Below are positions 20,067 through 29,611 of a stretch of DNA of 46,354 bases, in pieces. The stretch is from Micromonospora parastrephiae (GTDB lineage: Bacteria; Actinomycetota; Actinomycetes; Mycobacteriales; Micromonosporaceae). The notes below the pieces were generated by a model. That model saw nothing but the letters and a program-made list of their open reading frames with translations, did no database searches and had not been told where the DNA came from. Location: NCBI RefSeq assembly GCF_016802865.1, contig NZ_JAEVHM010000027.1, positions 1 to 46,354 of the forward strand. Direction: 5' to 3'. Position 1 is the stretch's first letter. Every line of letters begins with the position of its first letter. Both the position numbers and the translations under genes were made by a program.

Positions 20067-20635
20067 CCAGGCCGACCACCGGACCGACGAACAACCTCAC
20101 CTTCCTTTCGCCGGGGCGGAAACGCGACGGCGATTCGGCGCCACGGCACGCCACCCGGAACCAGGCGACGCCGACCCGCGCTCCTGCCATCCGGACCGCG
20201 ACCCGATCCAGCGTCACCTGCTGTCGCGGGTGTCGTTTCCCGGTCATGAGGGAAATGCGGCGACCTGCTTTCTTCACCGCCCATCGTGGCCGGCCCGATC
20301 GGGGCCGACTCCGCTCGCCCGGCCGCAGCGCCGCGGCGCACCATGAGCGGCATGGCGCTCGGCTCCGGCTTTAAGGCGCACAAATCCGACCTGCTCCACT
20401 GGGCTGACTCAGGCAAGAACCGGCTCGCAACTTGCATCCGGCCGGGAATGACCCGTCCGTTGCACCACGCAATTCTGACATTCCATAAATAGACTTCGGC
20501 CAATCTTGACTTGTGCAGCTGGTCAGCGCACCGTGATGAGTAGCAGGCAGATGCGCGCCATTATCGGCCCGACTGACGCGGTTCGCTGAATGGGGGCGCT
20601 GCCGATTTCTCGCCGCGCGCATCAGGAGGCGTTCC
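20067..20635 (+). other. Intergenic region before the P450 gene
   Basis: No supported gene in 569 bases. The right third is unusually AT-rich for this genome, with ATTCCATAAATAG at 20481-20493, and probably holds the P450 promoter. It also contains one of three copies of CAATCTTGA (20502-20510). Confidence 0.5.
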
Positions 20636-21934
20636 ATGCGGTTGAATCCGTTCACCGGGGCCTATCTCACCGATCCGGCCAGCGTGTGGCGACGCATTCT
20701 GGACGATCCCGCCGGGGTGCACTACGCCGAGGATCTGGGCCTGTGGTTGATCAGCAGGCACGAGTACGTCCGGCGCGGCCTCGCCGACGCCGCGACGTTC
20801 ACCAACGCCCTCACCCTGGCTCCGGTGTACGAAATCTGCCCGGAGGCGATGGGCGTGGTCATGCAGATCGACGCGCCGCCCACGACGGCCGCCGCGGACC
20901 CGCCGGTGCACCCCCGCACCCGTCGGGCACTGCGGGCCACCTTCGCGAACACCCCCGACCGGGTCGAGGCCGAGTACGGCGAGATCGTCCGCCGTCGGGT
21001 CGACCAGCTGGTGTCCCGGCTGGTCGCCCGCCAGGGCGATCAGGTCGACCTCGTCGCGAACTTCGCCACCGAGCTTCCCCTGCTGGTCGTCCTGGACATC
21101 CTCGGAGTACCCGACGCCGACATCGCGCGGATCCGACGGTGGGCGGACGGTCAGATCGCTCTCATCTGGGGGCAACCGGACCCGGCCGAGCAGGTCCGCC
21201 TGGCGCAGGGCCTGCTGGAGTTCTGGCGCTACTGCCAGGAGCTCGTGCGTCAGCGGGTGGACAGTGGTCACCGGGCCGACGACTTCATCAGCCGGGCCCT
21301 GACCTACCGCGACGACGACGACGCGGTGCTGACGGTGCCCGAGGTGGCGAGTTTGGCCTTCAACCTCCTGGTCGCCGGCCACGAAACGACCGCCGGGCTG
21401 CTGGCTCACGCCCTCGACCAGGCACTGTCCACTCCGCAGCGGTGGTCGGCGATGGCCGCGGATCCGCGGATCGTCCCCGCGTTCGTGGCCGAGACGCTCC
21501 GGTTCGCGCCCGCCATCGACGGGTGGCTCCGGGTGACCCGCCGGGACGTCACCCTGGGAGAGGTCACCATTCCGGCGGGGGCGCGTTGCCTGCTGTTGAT
21601 CGGAGCGGCCAACCGGGACCCGGCGGTCTTCACGCATCCGGACCGGTTCGACCCGCACCGTTCCGATGTCGGGGATCACCTGTCGTTCGGCCACGGTCCA
21701 CATTTCTGCATCGGGGCGGGATTGGCGCGACTTGAGGCCACGATCGCGCTCACCCGGCTCGCCGCAGCCATTCCCGGCCTACGGCTGACGCCCGAGCAAC
21801 ATCGTTCATACAAACCCAATGTTGCGTTTCGCGCGCACCACACGCTGAGCGCGATAATTGATATCATGGCGCCCGTGTCCGTCCCGTCGGCACGAGAGGC
21901 GGCGGCGGCCGAGGCGCGCATCGCCGGGCAGTGA
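20636..21934 (+). CDS. Cytochrome P450
   Basis: A 432-residue soluble bacterial P450; the ATG follows CAGGAGG. Signatures in order: I-helix AGHETTAGLL near 250, K-helix ExxR (AETLRFAP) near 285, and the heme loop SFGHGPHFCIGAGLARLEA with the axial thiolate Cys358. It would use electrons from a ferredoxin and reductase, neither of which is encoded nearby. P450 genes often accompany conservons in actinomycetes; a CvnA/CvnB-like pair lies about 0.9 kb downstream, separated by an XRE regulator. The substrate is unknown. Confidence 0.93.
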   Translation: MRLNPFTGAYLTDPASVWRRILDDPAGVHYAEDLGLWLISRHEYVRRGLADAATFTNALTLAPVYEICPEAMGVVMQIDAPPTTAAADPPVHPRTRRALRATFANTPDRVEAEYGEIVRRRVDQLVSRLVARQGDQVDLVANFATELPLLVVLDILGVPDADIARIRRWADGQIALIWGQPDPAEQVRLAQGLLEFWRYCQELVRQRVDSGHRADDFISRALTYRDDDDAVLTVPEVASLAFNLLVAGHETTAGLLAHALDQALSTPQRWSAMAADPRIVPAFVAETLRFAPAIDGWLRVTRRDVTLGEVTIPAGARCLLLIGAANRDPAVFTHPDRFDPHRSDVGDHLSFGHGPHFCIGAGLARLEATIALTRLAAAIPGLRLTPEQHRSYKPNVAFRAHHTLSAIIDIMAPVSVPSAREAAAAEARIAGQ

Positions 21935-22192
21935 GCGCGCGCCGAGCCAGGTAGCCTGCACACGACCCACAGGTGGGGCGGACGGCGCGGTCTGCACCAC
22001 GTCCCGTTGCACCGCGACGCCCGCACCCGGTCCGGCGCACACCTTTCACGCTTTGCCAGGCAATCCATGTCGGTCAACGTCTTCACACCCATAGCGTCCT
22101 GGGTTAAGAATTGCCCTCTACGAATGCCACGCGCAGCGGACAATCTTGATCTGTGTCCGCTGCCGATTCCCGGTTGTCACGAAGGTGAGCGC

Positions 22193-22672
22193 ATGGAGCA
22201 CACATCCCCGTCGAGCTCCGCTCACTCCGCGGCCAGTCAGCGGTTCCGCTGGGAACTGCGCAGCTGCCGTCTCCGACGGGGCCTGACCCAGCGGGCACTG
22301 GCGGATCTGGTGCGGTTCAGCCGGGAGACGGTCGCGGCGGTGGAGTCGGGTCGCCGGTTCGGCAGTCTCGAGTTCGCGGTGCGCTGCGACGACGTGCTCG
22401 ACACCAACGGCGTGCTGGCGGCGCTGTGGCCGCAGGTCGCCGCCGAACAGTTGGCGGCCGACGGGCGCCGCGGGCCGCGCTCCTCGGACCCGGCGCAGCC
22501 GGATCGGCGGGTGCCACGTCAGCGTGGTCGGCGCGACGCGCGCGACCCGGGTGCGGTGGTGGACGCCATCGACGAGTTGCGCGAGCTGATCGGCCAGGTC
22601 CTCAGTGGCCAACCCGACCCGGACGACCGACGGCGGGGCCGGGCGATCGGCCCCCTCGACGACCAGCACTAA
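22193..22672 (+). CDS. XRE-family helix-turn-helix regulator
   Basis: A 159-residue protein. The start at 22193 (MEHTSPSSS) follows AAGGTGA; the longer frame to 22007 is not protein-like. The helix-turn-helix spans ~20-75: RFRWELRSCRLRRGLTQRAL, ADLVRFSRETVAAVESGRR, then FAVRCDDVLDTNGVLAALWP, as in the Streptomyces XRE proteins that often pair with DUF397 proteins or conservons. The C-terminus is Arg/Asp-rich and probably disordered, ending with a short helix (DAIDELRELIGQVL). It may regulate the P450 and/or the conservon-like genes. Confidence 0.82.
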   Translation: MEHTSPSSSAHSAASQRFRWELRSCRLRRGLTQRALADLVRFSRETVAAVESGRRFGSLEFAVRCDDVLDTNGVLAALWPQVAAEQLAADGRRGPRSSDPAQPDRRVPRQRGRRDARDPGAVVDAIDELRELIGQVLSGQPDPDDRRRGRAIGPLDDQH

Positions 22673-22850
22673 CCTCACGAACCCGGTGATCCCGCGCCGC
22701 GTGACCGGCCGCTGACGTTGGGTACAGATGCTGGTACGGGCAGTTTGTACCACGGCCAGGTCTGGCCTACGAGCGCGGCTTCCGGCCGAATGGGACTTGC
22801 ATTTGGCAACGTGCGGATAGACCGTCGTCGACGAGTCGTGGGAGTCAATC

Positions 22851-25307
22851 TTGACGTCGAGCACGAGGTCCCACGCGGCCCGACCCTACCCGACCCGCCG
22901 GCGCGGCTGGAAGATAGCCGGCCGGATGCGCCTCATCGTCGCGGCACCGCTCGTCGCCGTGATCGGGTTCGCCGGTCTCGCGCTCACCGAAAGCGGGCGC
23001 CAGACGGGCCGCGCCAACGACCTGCGGATCCTGGCACAGGTCGGCGCCGAGGCCGGTGAGCTGGCCTACCGCCTGCAACGCGAGCGCGTCGCCGCTGCCG
23101 ACCTGCTCACCTTCGCCGCACCGGAGCAACAGGACGCCTTCGGCGCGGAGATGGCCGCCACCGACGACGCCGCCGCCCGCTACCGCCGGCAACGTGACCG
23201 GCTGCCCGCCGACGCCAACGCCAACCAGCCCCTCCTGCGCCGCATCGATGCCGCCCTGAACGGCCTCGCCCCGCTGCGCACCCAGGTGCGTACCGCAGCG
23301 CACGCCTCGGTGTCGGCGATGACCTTCAGCTACCGCATCGCGATCGCCGACCTGATCAACCTCCGGGAGAACGTCTCGCACGGCGTGGTCAACGCCCAAC
23401 TCGCCGACGGGATCCGGGCTTCGGCGGCGCTGTCGAAGACGGCCGAGGCGATCGGCCAGCAGCAGGTCGCCGTGCTCCGCGCGGTCGCGGCGGGCGAACT
23501 CACCCCCGCCATGCAGCAGGACATCACCGCGGCCCGTACGAGTTACACCGAATCGAGCCTGTCCTTCCTGGCCCTGGCCCCACCCGAGTGGAGCACCTGG
23601 TGGGAGCAGGCCGGCACCGGCAAGGAGGCGCTCGCCCTGCAACGGATGCAGGACGACGTGTCCCGCGCGCAGCCCGGGACGACACTGCAGCTGGAGACCG
23701 CCGCCTGGGTGTCCACCACGCAGGCGCGTGCGGCCCGCCTGTCCGACCTGCGGGCGCGGGTCGACGCCGCGGTGCTCGACGACGTCCGGGCCGCGCACAC
23801 CGACCAACGCCGCCGGGCGGTGGCCGAGGTGGCCGGTGTCCTCCTGGCACTGGTGCTGACCGCGCTGGTGACCTGGGCCGTCGCCCGACAGATCACCCGG
23901 CGACTGCGGCGCCTGCGGGACGCGGCCAACGCCGTCGCGTTCAAACAGCTCCCCGCCGTGGTGGCCCAACTCCAACAGCCGGGCGGTGCCGCCGTCGACC
24001 CGGACGAGCTGGCTCGCCAGCAGTCCGTCGCCGCCCTCGAACCGTCCAGCGACGACGAGATCGGCGAGCTGGGCCAGGCGTTCAGCGCCGTGCACCAGGC
24101 CGCCGTCCGGACGGCCGCCGGGCAGGCCGTCATGCGCGCCAACACCGCCGACATCTTCATCCACCTGAGCCGCCGCGAACAGCGACTCGTCGACGCCGTC
24201 CTGGCCCAGGTCGACCTGGTGGAGCGGGACGAGACCGACCCCGACCGGCTCCACCAGCTGTACACGCTGGACAACCTGGCGACCCGGATGGGACGGATCA
24301 ACGCGAGCCTGCTGGTGCTCGGCGGCGTCGGCGTTGGTCGTGTACGCCAGCACGACGTTCCGCTGCAACAGGTGCTCCAGGCGGCGCTGTCCCAGATCGA
24401 GCACTACGCCCGGGTCCGGCTCGGCATGATCGACGGGGATGTCGCCGTCGCGGCGAAGACCGTCGACGAGGTCGTGCACCTGCTCGCCGAACTCATGGAC
24501 AACGCGACGACGTACTCGCCGCCGGACAGCGAGACCTGGGTGAGCGGCCGGAGCCTGGGTGACCGCGTCATCGTCCAGATCAGCGACGAGGGCGTGGGGC
24601 TGTCCCCGCAGCGGATGGAGCAGCTCAACGAGTTGCTGGCCCACCCGCCGGCCATCGACGTCGCCGCCGTACGGGCGATGGGGCTGGTCGTCGTGGGCCA
24701 GCTCGCGGCCCGGTTGGGCGCCACCGTCCAACTGCGACGCGGTCCCCGACGGGGCACCCTCGCCGAGGCGACCCTGCCCGCCGCGATGATCCGGTCCCTG
24801 CCGCCGGAGGAGTACCTGCTCGCCCCCGGACGACTGTCGCGGCGTGCGGCCCGGACGGCCAACCCGCCACCGCCGTACCAGCCGCGACCCGAACCCACCG
24901 CCGGACGCCCCCCGACCCTGCCCGCGGCGCCGGTGTTCCGACCGACTCCCCCACCCCCGGACCGGGGGGACGCGCCCACCGAGGAGCTGCTCATCTTCGA
25001 ACAGGTCAACCACTGGTTCCACACCGATGTCGTCGAGGGGCAGAACGACCGGGAGTGGTCCAGCCCGGCCGACGACGCCTGGCGCACCGCGGCCGAGGCG
25101 ACGGCCCCGGAGGTCACCACGACCACCACGTCCGGCCTGCCCAAACGGCAGCCGCAACGGCACCTCGTGCCCGGCGGTGTGACGGTGCCCCAGCAGCAAC
25201 AGCGGTCGGAGTACCGCGACCCCGCCCAGGTGGCCACCGCCATGGCCGCGTACGCCCGGGGTGTGGCGACCCGACGGCGCACCCCGATCGACCTCGGCAA
25301 CAAATGA
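22851..25307 (+). CDS. CvnA-like sensor histidine kinase-type ATPase (conservon component)
   Basis: An 818-residue membrane sensor. The TM segment near residues 27-45 ([20 protein letters not shown]) precedes a helical extracellular region of the nitrate/nitrite-sensing (NIT) type (~50-310). A second TM ([20 protein letters not shown]) is at ~325-345, then a HAMP-like linker, and an HATPase domain (~500-640) with [14 protein letters not shown] (N box) and [13 protein letters not shown] (G1 box). The phosphoacceptor helix is degenerate ([19 protein letters not shown]), as usual for CvnA. The C-terminal ~170 residues are Pro-rich. The TTG start at 22851 is uncertain: ATG 22926 (MRLIVAAPL) is an alternative that frees the CAATCTTGA motif. 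It is followed 16 bases later by a CvnB-like gene. Confidence 0.85.
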   Translation: MTSSTRSHAARPYPTRRRGWKIAGRMRLIVAAPLVAVIGFAGLALTESGRQTGRANDLRILAQVGAEAGELAYRLQRERVAAADLLTFAAPEQQDAFGAEMAATDDAAARYRRQRDRLPADANANQPLLRRIDAALNGLAPLRTQVRTAAHASVSAMTFSYRIAIADLINLRENVSHGVVNAQLADGIRASAALSKTAEAIGQQQVAVLRAVAAGELTPAMQQDITAARTSYTESSLSFLALAPPEWSTWWEQAGTGKEALALQRMQDDVSRAQPGTTLQLETAAWVSTTQARAARLSDLRARVDAAVLDDVRAAHTDQRRRAVAEVAGVLLALVLTALVTWAVARQITRRLRRLRDAANAVAFKQLPAVVAQLQQPGGAAVDPDELARQQSVAALEPSSDDEIGELGQAFSAVHQAAVRTAAGQAVMRANTADIFIHLSRREQRLVDAVLAQVDLVERDETDPDRLHQLYTLDNLATRMGRINASLLVLGGVGVGRVRQHDVPLQQVLQAALSQIEHYARVRLGMIDGDVAVAAKTVDEVVHLLAELMDNATTYSPPDSETWVSGRSLGDRVIVQISDEGVGLSPQRMEQLNELLAHPPAIDVAAVRAMGLVVVGQLAARLGATVQLRRGPRRGTLAEATLPAAMIRSLPPEEYLLAPGRLSRRAARTANPPPPYQPRPEPTAGRPPTLPAAPVFRPTPPPPDRGDAPTEELLIFEQVNHWFHTDVVEGQNDREWSSPADDAWRTAAEATAPEVTTTTTSGLPKRQPQRHLVPGGVTVPQQQQRSEYRDPAQVATAMAAYARGVATRRRTPIDLGNK

Positions 25308-25323
25308 CGCGACAGGAGAAAGT

Positions 25324-25728
25324 GTGAGTGACCAACAGGATCTCGGCTGGCTGCTGGACAGCTTCGCGGCGCGCGCGACCGAGGTCAGCCATGCGATCGC
25401 GATATCCAGCGACGGCCTGATGGTGGCCGCCACCCGCGACCTGCCACCGGACCGGGCCGACCAGCTCGCCGCGACGGGCAGCGGCCTGGTCAGTCTGCTG
25501 CGGGGCGCGGCCGCCTTCTTCGACGCCGGAGCGGTGATCTCCAACGTCACGCAGCTCGAGGGCGGGTTCATGTTCTCGATGGCCTTCAACGACGGCGCCT
25601 CGTTGCTGGTGCTCGCCGCGCCCGAGTGCGACGTGGGCAAGGTCTCGTACGAGATGACCGAGTTGGCCAATCGCATCGGGGACGCCCTGACCCCCGCGGC
25701 CCGCGCGGCACTCGCCCGCAGCCGCTGA
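25324..25728 (+). CDS. Roadblock/LC7 protein, CvnB-like
   Basis: A 134-residue roadblock/LC7 (MglB-like) protein; the GTG at 25324 follows AGGAGAAA. Typical segments: DLGWLLDSFAARATEVSHAI, ISSDGLMVAA, and the second half FMFSMAFNDGASLLVLAAP. In complete conservons CvnB binds the sensor CvnA and modulates the small GTPase CvnD, with a DUF742 protein (CvnC) between them. Neither CvnC nor CvnD is present here; an ABC-importer operon follows after 52 bases. Confidence 0.9.
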   Translation: MSDQQDLGWLLDSFAARATEVSHAIAISSDGLMVAATRDLPPDRADQLAATGSGLVSLLRGAAAFFDAGAVISNVTQLEGGFMFSMAFNDGASLLVLAAPECDVGKVSYEMTELANRIGDALTPAARAALARSR

Positions 25729-25780
25729 CGACCCCCGGCGCCCCCACGCCGGAGCCCCCTCCCTTCCCTGGAGAAAACAC

Positions 25781-26974
25781 ATGTCTCTCACCACCCCTTG
25801 GCGCAGCCGTGCCCTCACCGCGACACTGCTCACGCTCGTGCTGGGTGTCAGCACGGCCTGCGGCGACGAAGGGCCCGGCACGAGTGCCAGCGGATCGATA
25901 AAGATCGGCCTGCTCGCATCGCTGTCCGGGACGTACCAGGCCGTCGGTACGGAGATCCGCGACGGCTTCCAGCTCTACCTGGACACCCACGACGGCAAGC
26001 TCGGCGGTCGACAGGTCGACCTCGTTGTGGCGGACGAGGGCAACGGCGCCCAGACCGCCGTGCCGGCGGCGACCAAACTGCTCAAGCAGGACCGGGTGTC
26101 CGCGCTCACCGGCATCGTCGGTGGCGGCTCGGTCGCCGGAGTCACCCCTCTGCTCAACGAGACCAAGGTGCCCCTCGTCGGCTCCAACGGCCGGCCGGAA
26201 CTCAAGGACGTCTCCCGGGTCTGGCACACCTCGTACCTCTCGGACGAGCCCGGGGCGGCGATCGCCCAGCACGTCCGGGACAACGTGCGGGGCTCCGTGT
26301 ACGCGATCGGCCCGGACTACCAGGGCGGCTGGGACGAGCTGCGCGGCTTCACCGACGCCTTCGGAAAGATCGGCGGGAAGCTCGCCAATGCCGACGGCAA
26401 GACCACCTTCACCCCCTTCCCGGCCACCACCAACTTCACCCCGTACTTCGCGCGGATCAAGGCCTCGGGCGCGGCCGCCGTCTACACCTTCTACGCCGGC
26501 AGCGCCGCCGTCGACTTCGTCAAGCAGTACGCGCAGTCCGAGATCAAGGACATCCCGCTGTACGCGGCCGGGTTCCTCACCGAGGGCGGTGTGCTCAACG
26601 CGCAGGGCGAGGCCGCCCGGGACATCTACTCGGTGCTCAACTACTCGCCGGACCTCGACAACGCGGAGAACCGCGCCTTCGTGGCGGCGTGGAAGGCCAA
26701 GCACGACGGTTCCCCGACCACGTACGCGCTGGCCTCGTACGACGCGGCGGCAGTGCTGGACCGGGCCATCGGTGCCGCCGGCAGCGACCCGACTCCGGAG
26801 GCCATCAACGCGGCCATCGGCAAGCTCGGCCAGATCGCCAGCCCGCGCGGAACCTGGCAGTTCTCCAGCACCACGCACTCGCCCGTGCAGAAGTGGTACC
26901 TGCGCCAGGTCCGCCAGGACGGACGGGCGCTGTCCAACACCGTCGTGGGTGACCTCGCGACCGTCGGCCGGTGA
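25781..26974 (+). CDS. ABC importer substrate-binding lipoprotein (branched-chain amino acid type)
   Basis: A 397-residue lipoprotein; the ATG follows CTGGAGA. The signal peptide ends in a lipobox (GVSTAC), Cys27 being the lipidated residue. The mature part is a type I periplasmic-binding fold of the LivJ/amide family: IKIGLLASLSGTYQAVGTEI, RDGFQLYLD, GGRQVDLVVADEGNGAQTAV, then LTGIVGGGSVAGVTPLLNE. It binds a small solute outside the membrane and delivers it to the permeases encoded next. The ligand cannot be read from sequence; family members bind branched-chain amino acids, urea, amides or aromatic acids. It overlaps the permease gene by 4 bases. Confidence 0.92.
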   Translation: MSLTTPWRSRALTATLLTLVLGVSTACGDEGPGTSASGSIKIGLLASLSGTYQAVGTEIRDGFQLYLDTHDGKLGGRQVDLVVADEGNGAQTAVPAATKLLKQDRVSALTGIVGGGSVAGVTPLLNETKVPLVGSNGRPELKDVSRVWHTSYLSDEPGAAIAQHVRDNVRGSVYAIGPDYQGGWDELRGFTDAFGKIGGKLANADGKTTFTPFPATTNFTPYFARIKASGAAAVYTFYAGSAAVDFVKQYAQSEIKDIPLYAAGFLTEGGVLNAQGEAARDIYSVLNYSPDLDNAENRAFVAAWKAKHDGSPTTYALASYDAAAVLDRAIGAAGSDPTPEAINAAIGKLGQIASPRGTWQFSSTTHSPVQKWYLRQVRQDGRALSNTVVGDLATVGR

Positions 26975-27867
26975 TCGCGGTGGCGGTCGGCACGAACCGG
27001 ATCGACCCGTACCTGATCCCGGCGCTGGACGGAGTCGCCTACGGGCTGCTCGTCTTCGTCGCCGCCTCGGGCCTGGTCGTCTGTTTCGGCGTCGCCAACA
27101 TTCTCAACCTGGCGCACGGCACCCTCTACGCGATCGGGGGATACACCGCGGCGGCGCTGCTCGACGGCGGCTGGGCGAGTCTGGCGCTGGCGCTGGCGGT
27201 CGGTGTGCTGGCCGCCGCCGCGGCGGGTGTGTTGCTGGCCGGCCTGCTCACACCGGTCGCCGCCGGCAACCACCTGACCCAGGCGCTGCTGACCTTCGGG
27301 GTGGCGCTGGCCGGCGGCAGCCTGCTCGTCGCCGGCTTCGGGCCCGACGATCCGCAGGTCCGGGTGCCGGCCGCCCTGGACGGGTCGGTGGTGGTCGCCG
27401 GTCACCGGTACGCCGCGTACCGGCTCGTCTTCATCGCCGTCGCCGCGGTGATCTCCGCCGCGCTCTACCTCGTGGTGCGCCGCACCAGGGCCGGGATGCT
27501 CGTCCGGGCGGCCGTCGACGACCCGGAGATGGTCGCCTGTCTGGGGGTGAGCCCCGCCCGGATCCGTGCTGGTGTGCTCGCCGCCGCCGGTGCGTTGGCG
27601 GGCGCGGCCGGGGTCCTGGGCGCGCCGATCATCGGCCCCGGCACGGACACCGCCGACACGGTGCTGTTGTTGTCCCTGGTGGTCGTGGTCCTCGGTGGTC
27701 TCGGGTCCATGGCGGGCACGCTGCTGGCCGCGCTCGCGATCGGCGAGATCCAGACGCTGGGGGTGGCGTTGCTGCCGTCCGCCGCACCGTTCCTGCTGTT
27801 CGCCGCCATGGCGGCCGTGCTGGCCGTGCGGGCACGTGGCCTGGCCGCCAGGTGGGGGGCGACGTGA
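26971..27867 (+). CDS. LivH-type ABC permease
   Basis: A 298-residue integral membrane permease with about eight TM segments. Family motifs: GLLVFVAASGLVVCFGVANI, LNLAHGTLYAIGGYTAA near 50, and RAAVDDPEMVACLGVSPARI, the EAA-like cytoplasmic loop that contacts the ATPase, near 180. The GTG start overlaps the previous stop (GTGA) and the next gene starts in the same way, so translation is coupled along the operon. Confidence 0.92.
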   Translation: MIAVAVGTNRIDPYLIPALDGVAYGLLVFVAASGLVVCFGVANILNLAHGTLYAIGGYTAAALLDGGWASLALALAVGVLAAAAAGVLLAGLLTPVAAGNHLTQALLTFGVALAGGSLLVAGFGPDDPQVRVPAALDGSVVVAGHRYAAYRLVFIAVAAVISAALYLVVRRTRAGMLVRAAVDDPEMVACLGVSPARIRAGVLAAAGALAGAAGVLGAPIIGPGTDTADTVLLLSLVVVVLGGLGSMAGTLLAALAIGEIQTLGVALLPSAAPFLLFAAMAAVLAVRARGLAARWGAT

Positions 27868-28871
27868 GGGACGAGGTGATTCGGAGGGCCCGCGGCGCCG
27901 TCGCGGCACTCGTCCTGGCGGGCCTGGTCGTGGCGCCCTGGATGGTGGACGACTACACCACGGCGATCCTCGCCCGGACGCTGGCGCTGGCCCTGGTCGG
28001 GGTGAGCGTGGCACTGCTCACCGGCGTCGCGGGTATGCCCACCCTCGGCCAGACCGCTCCGTACGCGGCGGGCGCCTACGCCTGCGCGGTGCTCGGCAGT
28101 CGGATCTCCGACGTCGGCGTCGTGCACGTCGTCGTGGCGGCGGGCGCCGGGGCGCTGCTGGCCGCGCTGACCGTGCCGCTCGTCGTCCACGCCCGGGGGG
28201 TGATCGTGTTGATGATCACTCTGGCGATCGGTGAACTCGTCGTGACCATCCTCGGTCGGTGGCGGTCGGTGACCGGTGGCACAGACGGGTTGGCCGGCAT
28301 ACCCGCGGTCCGCCCGTTCTGGGGGCTGCCGGTGCTCGCCACCGATCAGGCGCGTTACCTGTACACGCTGGTGGTCGCTGCCGCGCTGGTCGGCGCTGTG
28401 TTGTTGCTGCTGCGTACGCGGGCCGGGCTGCTGCTGCGTGCCGGCCGCGACGACGAGACGCGGCTGCGGGCCAGCGGGCACCGGGTGCCCCTGCAGGTGT
28501 CCGGCGCACACGTCGCCGCCGGGGCGATAGCGGGTGCGGCCGGCTCGCTGCTCGTCGTCGCTCAGCAGTACATCTCCCCCGCCGACTTCGGCTTCGACAC
28601 GTCCGCGCTGCTGCTGCTCGGCGTCGTCATCGGGGGCACCGCGTCGGTCGGCGGCGCCCTGGTGGGCGCGGCGCTCGTCATCGCCGTGCGGGACTGGCTG
28701 TTCGGGGTGCTGCCCGGCCACGCGCCGTTGGTGCTGGGAGCACTGTTCGTGGCGACGGTCTACCTGCTGCCCTCCGGCGTCAACCGGGCACGGGGCAGGC
28801 TGCGCCCACCGAGCGCCCCGGACGCGACGGCCGTCCGTGAGCACGCCACGGTACCGGAGCTACGCGCATGA
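27864..28871 (+). CDS. LivM-type ABC permease
   Basis: A 335-residue permease forming a heterodimer with the LivH-type partner. The GTG at 27864 overlaps the preceding stop by 4 bases; the frame is open far upstream but that part overlaps the importer genes and is not coding. Motifs: LVGVSVALLTGVAGMPTLGQ, APYAAGAYACAVL, and the EAA-like loop RAGRDDETRLRASGHRVPLQ. The ~30 C-terminal residues are hydrophilic. The stop overlaps the next ATG by 4 bases. Confidence 0.9.
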   Translation: MRDEVIRRARGAVAALVLAGLVVAPWMVDDYTTAILARTLALALVGVSVALLTGVAGMPTLGQTAPYAAGAYACAVLGSRISDVGVVHVVVAAGAGALLAALTVPLVVHARGVIVLMITLAIGELVVTILGRWRSVTGGTDGLAGIPAVRPFWGLPVLATDQARYLYTLVVAAALVGAVLLLLRTRAGLLLRAGRDDETRLRASGHRVPLQVSGAHVAAGAIAGAAGSLLVVAQQYISPADFGFDTSALLLLGVVIGGTASVGGALVGAALVIAVRDWLFGVLPGHAPLVLGALFVATVYLLPSGVNRARGRLRPPSAPDATAVREHATVPELRA

Positions 28872-29611
28872 ATCCGCTGCTCAGCGCCCAGGATGTCCAC
28901 GTGCGCTACGGCTCGCTCGCCGCGCTCGCCGGCGTCGACCTGACCATTCACGACGGCCAGCGGCACGCGCTGATCGGCCCCAACGGAGCCGGCAAGACGA
29001 CGCTTCTCAACGTGATCGCCGGTGCCAGGAAGCCGCAGCGCGGCACGGTACGGCTCGATGGACGGGACGTCAGCCGGCTCGGACCGGCGGCACGGGCCCG
29101 ACGGGGCATCAACCGGATACACCAACGGCCAGCGGTCTTCTCGACGCTCACCGCGACGGAGAACGTCGTGGTGGCCGCGTTGCCGCGGGTCATCCCACGT
29201 CGCAGGTGGTGGCCGGGCGGACGCCGGCGCACCGCCCAACGTCGGGCGGTCCCGCTGCTGGAGCAGATGGGCCTCGCCGACGTCGCGGCGGTGCCCGCCG
29301 GGCACCTCGCACACGGGCAACGACGCCAGTTGGAGATCGCCATGGCCCTTGCCGGTCGTCCCCGCCTGCTGCTGCTCGACGAGCCCGCGGCCGGGCTGTC
29401 CGCCACCGAGGTCGGCCGCCTGGTCGAGCTGCTGCGGGCGCTGCCCAGGGCGGTCGCCGTGTTGCTGGTCGAACATCGACTGGACCTGGTGTACGCCCTA
29501 GCCGACACGGTCACCGTGCTCCGCGACGGCCAGACCTTGGCGGCCGGGACGCCGGACGAGATCCGTACCTCGCCGCTGGTGCGGCAGGCCTACGCCGACG
29601 GGGTGGCCTGA
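28868..29611 (+). CDS. LivG-type ABC ATPase
   Basis: A 247-residue ATPase. Walker A GPNGAGKTTLLNVI near 37-44; Q-loop region GINRIHQRPAVFSTLTATEN; signature LAHGQRRQLEIAMAL (weak for the usual LSxGxQ); Walker B LLLLDEPAAGLS near 175; H-loop VLLVEHRLDLV. ATG-in-TGA coupling with the LivM-type gene. It powers import together with the second ATPase, whose gene is frameshifted in this sequence. Confidence 0.93.
   Translation: MNPLLSAQDVHVRYGSLAALAGVDLTIHDGQRHALIGPNGAGKTTLLNVIAGARKPQRGTVRLDGRDVSRLGPAARARRGINRIHQRPAVFSTLTATENVVVAALPRVIPRRRWWPGGRRRTAQRRAVPLLEQMGLADVAAVPAGHLAHGQRRQLEIAMALAGRPRLLLLDEPAAGLSATEVGRLVELLRALPRAVAVLLVEHRLDLVYALADTVTVLRDGQTLAAGTPDEIRTSPLVRQAYADGVA

Noticed and set aside
22845..25676. 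A 943-codon open frame on the minus strand
   Set aside because: It lies antisense to the CvnA-like and CvnB-like genes, has low-complexity Gly/Arg/Val composition and no domain; long antisense frames are expected at this GC content.
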